A stretch of 64,000 nucleotides of DNA from Blastocladiella emersonii ATCC 22665 (Eukaryota; Blastocladiomycota; Blastocladiomycetes; Blastocladiales; Blastocladiaceae). Positions 10,992 to 21,703 of this stretch are shown piece after piece. The stretch spans positions 4,774,001-4,838,000 of the forward strand of contig JANHCV010000001.1 of the NCBI GenBank assembly GCA_025594325.1, read 5' to 3'. Both the position numbers and the translations under genes were made by a program. The notes beneath the pieces are model-generated. The model saw only the letters and a list, made by a program, of their open reading frames with translations. It ran no database searches and was not told the origin of the DNA. Each line of letters begins with the position of its first letter. The first letter of the stretch is position 1.

Positions 10992-13900
10992 ATGACCTCC
11001 ATAATCCCATCACCATCGGTCCACTCATCGCTATTCACCACCAAGCATGTCGCCGTCGACTGGGGGCAGCTCTCGGACGTCGATCCCGACAAGTTGCGGG
11101 AGGTAAAACTCTAGCGCTCTCTTGATGCACGAAGTTGATCTAACGCGCAGCAACTGCGTTAGACTGAGGACGACGTGACGCTCGAGGAACTCTACCCGTA
11201 CCTCGTCAAGTGCAGCGTCGACCTCGAGAATGACCCGCAGGCGACCAAGGAGAACCTGCTCAAGCTGTTTCGGCTCTCGCAGCTCATCATGGAGTACGCT
11301 TACTGAATCATTCAACCGTCTCCTCGCTCGCTGACATTTTGGCACCACACAGGACCAAGCACCTGTTCCTCGAAGACGCCGAGAAGCAGATCACGGTGCT
11401 CCAGACGCAGCAGCTCGCGCGAGCGCCATCTCGCTCGACCAACCGACTCGGACCCTCCGTCTCGGGCTATGGCCTCGACCGCACCCAGTCCGCGTCGCTC
11501 CTCACGGCGCCGTCCCCAAACCGCCCGTCGGCCTCGCCGTCGCAACAGGACCTCGCGCAGCAGGAGATCACGAGCCTTCGCACTGACCTCGACACGTTTG
11601 CGCGCCAGGTGACGGATCTGCGCACGGACCTCGCCGCGGCTGAGGAGCTGGCGGCCGCCGAACGGCTCGCCGCGATGCAGCTGCGCGACGAGTTGCGCGC
11701 TGAGCGGGCCAAGGTCCGCGACGCCGAGGGCATGATGGACGCGCTGCAGGCGACGATCCGCGACCTCAAGGCCGGCCAGATCAAGTCGCTCGGGTCGCGC
11801 AAGGTCGAGGACGACCTGCGCGCAGAGCTGCGCGAGAAGAACGGCATGGTTGCGCGGTACCTCGGCGAGGTCCAGACGGTCGCGGCGCAGAACGCGGCGC
11901 TCTCGGCCGAGGTCACGCAGCTCGAGGCTGAGGTCGAGGCGGTGATTAGTGAACTTGATCGGTACGATGGCCGTGGTGGAAATTATCGTTGTCGCGGTGT
12001 TGGCTAACGCAGCCGCCCTTGAATAGCGTCACGGGCGAGAACGACGAGATCAAGGCGTACATTGCGCGGGCCGACGAGCGCGTCGAAAAGGCCGAGGCCG
12101 ACCGCGAGAACCTCGAGCGGCAGGTCAAGGAGCTGACCAAGGACATGCTCCGCCGCGGTTCGTTATGCCCATCACATCGCGCGCTCCGTGACTGATGCTG
12201 ACCGTCGATCCGACTCGCCCACAGAGGAAGCCGACCAGACACCCGCCCTTCAGGCTGAGATCGCATCGCTCAAACAGCGTCTGGTCGAGGCGCAGTTCGC
12301 AGCCGAGTCCAAGGTCGAGATCATCGAGAAGCTGCAGGGCGAGATTACCACGCTCAAGAGCGAGTCGCTGCAGCCCGCCGTCGACGACCTTCGCCGGACC
12401 ATCAGCGAGCGCGGTACGTCGGCCACATCCCTTGCGCGTTGAGCTGAGGCTAACAAAGAACGGACCGAGTAGATGAAGAGCTGGCCGAGCTCAAGCGCAA
12501 ACTTGAGGAGAGCTACCGCGACTTTGAGCTCCTGTCGCAGGACTGGCACACCGAGCTGAACCAGCGTAAGGTAGCCACACCCGCTCCACCAACGGATGCT
12601 GGCCCGTCCAAGCAGGTGGTCGCGATGCTCGAGAGCCGCATTGAGGCGCTGACGGACCGCCAGCTCTCGCTCGTCGAGCAGAACAAGCGGCTCGACAAGC
12701 TGCTCGTGGCCAAAGAGCGCGAGCTGCGCGACGTGCGGCTCGAGAACGACCAGCTGTACGCGGTCGGTGCCGCAGAGCACGCGCGGGCCGAGCTCATCCG
12801 GATCCGCGAGCAGCTCGCCCTCCGCGACGCCGACCTCGCAGCGCAGAGGGCGACCATCAACGACCTGCAGGCCGCGGCCGACGAGCTGGCCGAGGAGAAC
12901 GCCGAGTTCCGCCTCAAGTACAACCTCGGCGAGCCGCTGCCTGAGGAGCGCCGCCTGCTGGCGCGCAAGCGCGAGACCGAGGTCAGCCGCCTCAACGCCG
13001 TCAACTCGAAGCTGCTCGAGGAGATCAACTCGCTCGAGAACGAGCGCATCGAGCTCAAGCGCCAGGTCCGCCTCCAGGCCCTCGAGCGCGGCGAGCGCGC
13101 GCTCAAGCTCGGGCTCACGGTCGAGCAGCTGTACGCGCTCGAGTCGCTCGCCGACCGCATGCGATCCGACGCCAACGTGCTCTGCCTGTGCAACTCGGCC
13201 GACCTCGCCGTCGAGAACAAAGAGCTCACTGAGCACGTCAAGTCGCTGCGCAGCGAGATTGCCCGGCTTCGCCAACTCGAGGGCGAGCGCCGTAACGATG
13301 CCCGGCCCGCTTCGCCGTTTCGCCCTGCTTCGACGGCTACGACGACGCCAGTCGATCCAGTACGGCCGACTTCGCCATCATCGGCGGGCGGCGTCGTCCG
13401 AGTCACGGTCATGGAGCGCGAGGTCATGACGGACCCCGAAGGCACGGCCGCCACGGAGCCGCACCTCGAGCTTTCCGTTCCACCGCTCCATCATACATCG
13501 GCCCTATTGGTGGTCGAGGAGGAGGGCAGCTCGCAGGGCCAGTCGACCGTTCATTCTACGACGACGTCCGCCGCACCATCAACCACCCAGCTCGCTCCCA
13601 CCCCCATTGCCGCCACTAGCACTGCGGCCCCCACCTCGGTGCCGCCCTCGCGCACGGTGTCGAACCTCACCTCCTCGCTGCCCAATGGCTCGTCGGTGCA
13701 GCCCTCGGTTTCTCGATCCACGTCGGCCAGCTCGGTGCCTTTGCCGCCCGTGCCACCACCTCATGCCGTCGAGACGGCCGACGAGGAGACCATGTGCCGC
13801 CTCGACGTCGAGCACCTGCCCGCCGACCTCGCCGCAGGCGCCGCCAACCCGAGCACGGTGGCCGCGCTGTACCACTGTCTCCTCGAGACGCTCGTGGAGC

Positions 13901-16900
13901 GCGACGACCGCGCCGCCGCCGTGGCCGCGCTCGAGTCCGCCGTGGCCGCCGCCAACGCGGACGCGGCGAGCCTCGAGGCCCGCGTCGCTCAGCTGCAGTC
14001 GGCGTACGACGCGTCGCGCACCGCCATGGAGCGCAACGCCGAGCGACTGCGGGATGCCGAACACGCGCTCAGCGACGCGCGCGTCGAAGTCAACGCGTTG
14101 CGCGAAGCGCTCGCCGCGTGGGACGTTTCCGCCTCGGCCGACGCTGTCCAGTCGCGGCTCACGGAACTCACGCGGACGTACGTCTCGCAGACTGTGGAGC
14201 TGCGTGCCGTCAAGCGCAAGAACCTGATCCTCACTGGCTGGAACGAGTCGGCGCAGGCCCGCGTCGAGGCCATGGTCGCCGACCACGCGACCGTCGAGGA
14301 GGGACTGCGCAAGCAGCTCGTCGCTGCCGAGGCGCGTGTCGAGTCGCTCGAGGCCGAGAACACCAAGCTAACGGCGGACCTCGTGTCGGCGGTCCCCGAG
14401 GCCGAGCTGCGCGACGCGGAGCGGCAGCTCGCCGAGGAGACGGCGCGCCGCGCCAAGCTGGAGCTCGCGAATGCCGACCTCATGGTGCACGAGGCGGCCA
14501 ACCTTGAGCTCACGGCCAAGGTGGCCGACCTCGAGTCCAAGGTGACGGCGCTCACCGAGGCCAAGGAGTCGCTCGCGAGCCAGCTCGCGGCGTACCAGGC
14601 GCAGGTTCTCGACATGACGCGGCTCGAGGAGACGGACGCGCGGTCCAAGATCCAGGACCTGCGCCGCCAGCTCGCCGACTCGGAGGCTGCCCGTGCCCTC
14701 GCCGAGTCGCGCGCAAAGCTGCAGTCGATCCAGCGCGACGCGCTCGACCATGTCCAGAAGGAGCACCTCGCGATGATCGAGACGCTGCAGCGCAAGCTCG
14801 ACGACCTCGGCAACCAGAACTCGGCGCTCGTCGAAGCGCTCCAGTCGCGGCCGCCGTTCGCCTTGTCCGCGCCAAGCGCTGGCCCCGCCGTCGACACGGG
14901 TGAGTCGGCGGCCAAGCGCCACGACCGGTCGGTGCCGCGGATCGAGGTCGAGGCGCTGCGCCAGCAGCTCGACCACTGGCAGCGCGAGAACCGCGTGCTG
15001 ACGAACGCGAACCGCCGGTTCCGCCTCCTCCTCGCCGACCTGCAGCTCGAGTCGGACCAGACCATGCTCCTCGGCCAGGCGCACCACCAGCTCACCGACT
15101 ACGCGTCGCAGCTCGCGTCGCTCACTGTCAAGTGCGAGACGCTGACCAAGGAGAACCACGCGCTGCAGATCGCCGTCGCCGAGCACGAGGCCACGATCCA
15201 CCGCCAGGCCGAGCAGACCAAGCACCTGCGCACCTCGCTGCTTCTCCAGCGCCAGGAGCACCGACTCGTCGCGGCGTCGCTCCAGCACCGCGTCGCGCAG
15301 TCCGTGTCCAGCCTGCAGTTCCAGCGCGTCAAGGACTCGCTCGACCTGGCCATGCAGCACATTCGGCGGCTCAGTCACCCAATGCCCGCGCCGGCGGCCA
15401 CCGCCGCCGCCGATGGCGAGAGCGGCGCGACGGCTGCGACGGTGACGGAGCTGCGCATCGAGAACCTGCGCCTGTCGCGGCAGATCCAGGAGCTGCAGAA
15501 TCTGCACGAGTTCAAGGCGCGCGAGCTCGAGCACCTGCACCGCACGCTGACCGACACCGAGAAGTCGTACCTCGAGCTCATCAGCGTCCACGACGCGGCG
15601 CGCGCCGAGTATTCGCACCGCGAGGGCCAGCTCCAGGACGAGCTCCGCGCGGTCCGCGACCGCCTGGCCATGGTCACGGCCAACGACCCCGCCAACAAGC
15701 GCATGGCCGAGCAGCTGAGCGCGGCCGAGCTCCAGATCATGCACCTGTCGAGCGAGTGCGACTTCAAGACCAAGACGATCGCGCGGCTCGAGGAGCAGGC
15801 GGCCGCGCTCGACGCGCAGGTCCGCAAACTCGATGCCACGCTGATCCAGTACCAGCTCCACGGCGTCGACGCCGCCGCGTCGCGCGACCGCGGGGCCGAT
15901 GCACGCGCAGGCACGTCACGGTCCGAGACCATGCCGCTCGCCGTCGCGCAGCAGCTCGTGGGCGGTCTTCAGGCGCAGCTGCGCGGGCGGCAGAAGCAGA
16001 TCGAGGCACTCGAGGCGTCGCAGGCGCGACTCGTCGCGCAGCTCAAGGACATTTCGTCCAAGGCGCGCCGCGAGTCGCTCACGCTGCACCACCAGCTGGC
16101 CGACACGGGCCGCGACCGCGACCGTGCGCACGAGCAGCTCAGCGCTGCAAACACGGCCATCGAGTCGTACCAGGAGCAGTTGCGCCAGGCGCTCGCGGCG
16201 CAGGCGGTGGGCGGGTCGCGGACGGGTCTCGGCGGCATGGTACAGGAGTCCGAAGAGAGCGCCGACGGGAGCGGCGAGCCGATGCGCGACGCGAACACTC
16301 TCGGGAGCGCCAAGAGCCTTATCTCGTCGCTCTCGGGCTCGCAGGCGGCGCTGATGCGCGGGACCTCGCTCACTGCGCTCCTCGACCAGCAGCAGGAGCA
16401 GTTCGCTGCGCTGCTCGCCGAACGCGACCAGGCCATGGTGGCGGTCCAGCACCAGCTGGAGCGCGAGCGGGTCGGCGCGCAGCAGGCCAAGCACGAGGCC
16501 GAGGCGCGGCACGCCGAGCTCGAGTCGCAGATCCAGCACCGCGAGCAGCTCATTTCCGAGCTCGAAGCCGCGTTGCGCGAGAGCGTGCCGCGGCAAGACT
16601 ACCACGACGTGCAGCAGCAGCTGGTCGAGCAGCGCCAGGCCGTCGAGACGCTCAAGCGCCGCGAGCAGGCGCTGCAGCGCGTCATCGACCAGCTGCGCAG
16701 CGACCTCGTCGAGACCACGGCGCGCGAGATGGAGGCCCAGCGCGGACAGCGCCGCATGCAGCTCCTCGACCAGGGCGCCCGCGAGGCACGCGAGGCTCAC
16801 CAGGCGTGCGCCAAGTGCGAGGACCTGGCGAACCAGCTGCGTGAGCAAAAAGACCGCCACGGTACGTGTTTCTGCTTGGCCATGACCATCGTGTTCCCTT

Positions 16901-17877
16901 TGCTCACTATCATCGCGAATGTAGCTCGCGCCATCACGCTCAAGGGCGTCCAGATCCGCAAGCTCGAGGCCAAGTTGGCTGAGGTCGAGAACCTCAAGGA
17001 CGCGGCCGAGAAGGCGCTACTCGACGTGCAGTCGCCGGCCAAGTCGGCGCAGCAGTACTCGCTCGCGCAGGCCATGCGCGACGCCGAACACCAGCTCAAG
17101 GCGCAGCGTGACCAGCTCGAAAAGGCGACGCGGCGCGCCGACAAGGCCGAGGCCAAGGTACACGCGCTCGAGTCGGACCTCGAGAAGGCCAAGCTGCGCG
17201 CGTCAACGCATGCGGCCGCCGCGTCAGCCTCGACGCGTCGAGAGGCCCAGCGCGAGCACGTGGACGACGACGGCCGCGTCAGTGCGCCCGCCGACACGGA
17301 GCCCAAGTCGCCGTCCATGCTCGTGACGCAGCTGCAGGCGACGGTGCGCGACCTGCAGTCCAAGCTGACGGCCACGGTGCAGGCACGGGCTGCCGCGACC
17401 AAGGAGGTGCGCACGCTCCGCGACCAGGTCGCTGAGCTGCAGCGGCAGCTGGAGCAGGGCGACGCGAACCACGAGGCCGCGCTGGCCAACGTCACGGCGG
17501 CCGTGATCCGCGCGCAAAAGGACGAGCGGCGGGCCAAGCGGCAGGCGGCGGCGGCGGACCAGCGGGCCGAGGAGGCCCGCGAGGCCGTGGCGCGGCTCGA
17601 GAAGACGGTCCAGCAGCTCCAGCAGCAGCTCGCGATGCGCGCGCGGGTCGGGGGTGGCGCGGGGCGTCAGCGGCAGAAGCAGGAGGCGCAGCCGACGATG
17701 AGCGTGATTCCGCCCGCGCTGCTCGAGGAGCTCGAGGACCTCAAGGCCAACTACGAGCAGTCGGTCGAGCTCAACCTTGTGTACGAGCAGGAGCTCGCAC
17801 GACTTGGGGGAGACGCCGAGTCGCTGCGGCGAGCCATGCTCGAACAGCGGGAGCCGCAATCTGCGCAGGCGGACTGA
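10992..17877 (+). CDS. CEP290-like: CEP290-like giant coiled-coil protein
   Basis: Seven exons (10992-11102, 11163-11293, 11353-11961, 12027-12157, 12225-12413, 12473-16861, 16925-17877) give 2170 residues; a further 45-nt in-frame intron at 12571-12615 is possible. The intron 16862-16924 is 63 nt and stop-free. Almost all of the protein is predicted coiled coil. Compared from memory with vertebrate CEP290 (about 2480 aa), blocks match in the same order. The N-terminus has DWGQLSDVDPDKL and ENLLKLFRLSQLIME. Next come LREKNGMVARYLGEVQTV and ENDEIKAYIARADERVEKAE. Then LLEEINSLENERIELKRQVR with QALERGERALKLGLTVEQL. The C-terminus has LLEELEDLKANYEQSV. CEP290 is known as a ciliary transition-zone and centriolar-satellite protein. 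A role at the spindle pole body or in vesicle traffic here is only inference. Confidence 0.85.
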
Positions 17878-18024
17878 TCAGTGTTTGGCGACGCAATATA
17901 GAGACGGTGTACACGCAAGAAAAAAAAAACAAACAGGGGGCAACTGTATATTATATGCAGGAGCCCGTGGGTCGGCGGGCGCGCGCGCTGAGCGTTCCGC
18001 ACGAGTCGGGCCGGGTGGGGCGCC

Positions 18025-18410
18025 TTAACGGAGGCGGCGGGCCTCGCGCTCGGACTCGAGAAGGGTGAGGATGTCGCCCTCCTTGACGGGGCCCTTGACG
18101 TTGCGGATGATCGAGCGGGACTCGTCGTCGAGGAACTCGACGCGGACCTGGGTGACGCCACCGCGGGAGCCGGTGCGGCCGAGGACCTTGGTGACCTTGG
18201 CGAGCTTGATGCCAGACTGCTTAGCGTCCTATTGATCAGCGGGCGGCAGGAGCCGGACGTCAGCCACTCGTTCGGCACCGACACGGTGTGTCCGTGAGAC
18301 GGCCGCTCGCGCCACACACGGCACGACTGCCAGTTTCACATCCACGGCGACGGAGACGATCACCACGGCGACGACAACGACGACGACGAGCTGTCTGCAA
18401 AAACGGACAT
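18025..18410 (-). CDS. RPS28: Small ribosomal subunit protein eS28
   Basis: The main exon (18228-18025, TAA stop) encodes 67 residues including [34 protein letters not shown] and the invariant ending [12 protein letters not shown]. That is the whole conserved eS28 body, which sits near the mRNA exit region of the 40S subunit. A typical acceptor (AATAG) precedes it, so the start codon lies in an upstream exon. The only workable ATG within 250 nt is at 18410. It would give Met-Ser, a GTTTTT donor at 18404 and a 176-nt intron. That 5' exon is tentative; the donor is unusual and fungal eS28 normally begins Met-Asp. Confidence 0.9.
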
Positions 18411-19383
18411 AGCTCCGCTTCAGCGACAGGACAGCGCTTCGCGAAAGATGCCGCGGCGGCACGCGAACGAGTAGGCGACGGACTGACGCAACGAGAAATC
18501 GGCCAGAGGTCCACCTTACCCGTCGTTCGCAGCGACTCGTCCAGCGCAGGTTCCGAGCGTGCAGAGTGCCAGGAGCAACGGGCTCGACTGTAGCACGGCG
18601 TTCGGAGTGGACGGTGGTCGGGAATCGTCTCGAGACAGTCGACGGTCGCAGTGAGCACGCCAAGCCATCCGCATAGTCGCATGGCGGGGTGTCCGTTTCG
18701 TCGTCCCGGTCGTCATCCCCGTCGCGGTGGTCGGTCACATCGTCGTGGCATCGTGTTACATGGCAGTGGTGTGTGTGCGGGCAGCGGCCGTAGCGGGCCA
18801 ACATGCCATGTTGTTGAGTTCGGCTGGGCGAGAGGATTAACGGCGTTGGGCGGTGCGGCGGACTCGACACAGAGAGAAAAACGAGCTCGACGCCACGCAC
18901 GTGCGTGCCTCGCACCTAATCCGGCGGCGCCACAGAGTCTCGCACCCCGCGAGATCGCGTCGCTTCTCGCGCTTCCGTCACTCGTCCGCGCTCTCCCCAT
19001 CGTCCTCTCGCTGCCGTCACCCTGCGGCTGCGCTCCACGTAAACTCATGTAACTTCTGCCCGACGCTCGGTGCAACGCGATCCCGCTGCTCAGCGATACC
19101 CGGCACCGACATCAGCCCCGTCCTGTTGCTCCCGGAATCCTCGGTCAGCAACCTTGTTCGGGCACCGCCTCGTTTGCCGATCCCGCCGCTCCTACGGACC
19201 GCTGATCATGCGAGCGCGCTCGGTCTCTCGGCAAACCTTGTTCCCGAGGCATGCTCGCCGCTGATCGTCCGCTCCAAGCTCCTCCCGACCTTACCCTTCT
19301 CCCCGACTCTGCCACCATACCCTGCCCTGCCCTGCCCATTCTACCCCGACCCAGCACAAGCTCGTTGACCGAGACTCGACGCA
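18411..19383. other. Intergenic between divergent RPS28 and UNC93-like genes
   Basis: About 970 nt with no coding-like frame. It should contain both promoters. A pyrimidine-rich stretch of CCCCGACC/CTGCCC type occupies 19280-19360 before the UNC93-like start. I see no RNA gene. Confidence 0.5.
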
Positions 19384-21454
19384 ATGCAGAACGCCGACCC
19401 ACCACCCAACGACAAGGGTACCTCGCTGCGCCGCCCAACCTCGCCCGTCCCGCTCGCTAACGCGTCCGATCTCCTGTTAGGGCTCCGCGAGTTCATCTTG
19501 CAAGTCGACCAGGCCGATGAGCAGCGGACCTCGGAGCTCGTCTTCATCGACAACCCCGTCCGCGGCGGGACGTGGAAGGTCGCGTGGATGGCCTTTTGCT
19601 TCTTGCTCCTCTTCATCGCCTTGTACGTTGATCATGTAACGGGATCTCCACCAGCAGTCGTTTAACCCCCTATCGTGTAGCAACGTCGCCCAGTCGACCG
19701 TGACCACGCTATACCCCGACCATGGCTTCTACTCGCTCGCCCTCATCTACTCGGCGCTCCTCGTCGGCTCGCTGGTCGCGCCGAAACTCATCCCGCGACA
19801 CCTGCGGTCACCGCGCCTCGTCTTCTTCCTCGCCGGCCTCGCCTACTCGTTCTTTGTCCTCAGCCTCAACCTGGGCACCACCGCGCTCCTCCTCGCCTCG
19901 GTCGGCGTCGGCCTTACCGGCAGCCTGCTGTGGATGCAGCAGGGGCTCTACGTCACGGGCGTGAGCCAGCGCGGCGGCGGGCGCATCGGCCGGCTCACGG
20001 CGCTCTTCTTCGCCGTGTTCAACATCAACATGGTCCTCGGCAACATCATCCTGCTCGCCATCGACGCGTCGGGCTACTCGAACCAGGTCATGATCTGGGT
20101 CCTCGCCTCGATCGGCGGACTCGCCACCCTGTGCTTCCTCGGCGTTCGCAACCTCCCCGCCGCCAAGCGCTCCATGCTCGAGCCGACCACTGCCCTCGGC
20201 ATCAGCCTCCTCGGCGTCGAGAGCAGCGGTCGCGGAGGCGGCGGCGGAGGCGACCGCTCGGATCGCGGCTCAATTCTCGGCGCCTCGTCCGCCGTCGCGC
20301 CCGGAACCACGCCGTTCCCTCCCGCCACGGCGGCCCGTCCGCTGACCGTCCTCGACGTGTGCCGCGCCTCGCCCATGCGCGAGCTGATCCCCATGGTCCT
20401 GTTCAACGGCATGTTTACCACGCTCATCTTCGGCAACCTGCCGCAGTACGTCGACGCGACGGCCAAACGCATCACGCCGCAGCTCGCGCTCGTCTACATC
20501 TGCTACGGGACCGCCGCCGCCCTCGGCGCGGCCGTGTGGGGCCGGCTCTTCGACAGCCGCGGCCCGCGGTTCCTCCTGACCGTGATCACGGGGCTCGGCG
20601 TTGCCGCGTTCACGGTGCTCCTCGGCGCGCTCGCGCCCGGCCCGCGTCCCGGAATCCTCGGTCTCCTCATGGCGACGAGCGCGCTGTTCGGCGCCCTCGA
20701 GACGTCGACCACGACCATGATCAACACGTGCATCTCGACGTTCGCCAAGCCGCTCCTCGGGCAGCGCGAGACGGCGACCGCCATGGCCTTCTCGCTGTAC
20801 CGCATCATGTTCTGCATCGGGTTCATCTTCATGTCGCTCGTCAGCGCGGCGATCCCGCGCAACCCGGCGACCGCGTGGATCGCCCCGCTCGTCATCAACG
20901 TGGTCGTGTTCGCCGCCGCCATCGTGTCCGGGTTCCGCCTCACGAACAAGCTGCCGACCATGATGGCGGCCGCGCGCTCGCGCATGGGCTCGACGTCGCA
21001 CGGCACCCGTATCGGGACTAGCGGCGGGTCCGCCGCCACGTCGCGCCACCCGACCACGGGCAACGACCAGACCACCGACTCGGTGTCGTACCTCGGGTTC
21101 GGCGGGAACCTCGGCGGGTACGCTGAGGCGCTCGGCGACGATTACTCGGACGCAGTCCACGGCGGCGGCGCCGGAGGCGGCAACGACGACTCGTACGCGC
21201 AAGCTGGCGGCGTCGACGTGTCCCTGCTCCCGATGCACACGGCGTCTGCGCCGCGCAGCATCAACGGGTCGACAGGGCAGGGTGGCAGTGCGCCGAGCTC
21301 GCCGACCAAGCGCATCGCCCAGCTCCTCGACACGCGGCCGCTCGAGGCGCGCGTCGTGCACCTCGCCAAGATGTCGGTCAAGCTCGTCAAGGGCGACTTT
21401 GAGAAGCTCGAGCCCGACCAGCAGGATCTCGGTGACCCGGCTGACGAGCGGTGA
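19384..21454 (+). CDS. UNC93-like major facilitator transporter
   Basis: Exon 1 starts at 19384. A clear intron at 19623-19680 joins LLFIAF to NVAQSTVTTLYPDHGFYSLA. The stretch 19418-19480 (63 nt, with GCTAAC branch-like site and TTAG acceptor) is very probably another intron that leaves the frame open. Length is 649 residues with it removed, 670 without. The protein has about 11-12 hydrophobic helices. UNC93-family features include NxAQ in the first loop, GLTGSLLWMQQGLYVTGVSQ followed by a Gly/Arg turn, and FFAVFNINMVLGN. A low-complexity Gly/Ser loop splits the two halves. The C-terminal 150 residues are cytosolic, Gly/Ser-rich, and end in an amphipathic LEARVVHLAKMSVKLVKGDF segment. The substrate is unknown. 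Confidence 0.85.
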
Positions 21455-21703
21455 GCGGACTTGGCTCACCCCGCGCGACTGAAACCATTGTTGACTTGTT
21501 GCTCTATATTGCGCTGTACTAGTACATATCTCTAACGATGACTTGCTGAGCGAGGCAACCACTTGCCGGACTTCTCCACGACTTGCTGGGCGATGCGACA
21601 AATGACGCGGTCACGCTGACTTGAAACTCGACGTGTCTTCGGCCGCGACCGAGGCGGGACTCGCCCACTTTGCCCGGCATAGCCACGCACACGGCGGGGT
21701 GAG

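Noticed and set aside
12250-16860. Several long frames antisense to the CEP290-like gene (for example 14368-15861)
   Set aside because: They mirror the heptad codons of the coiled coil and have no start context or independent similarity.
18229-18915. Long minus-strand frame upstream of RPS28 as an N-terminal extension
   Set aside because: It is Arg-rich, lacks eS28 similarity, and the AATAG acceptor directly before the conserved exon marks it as intron and promoter sequence.
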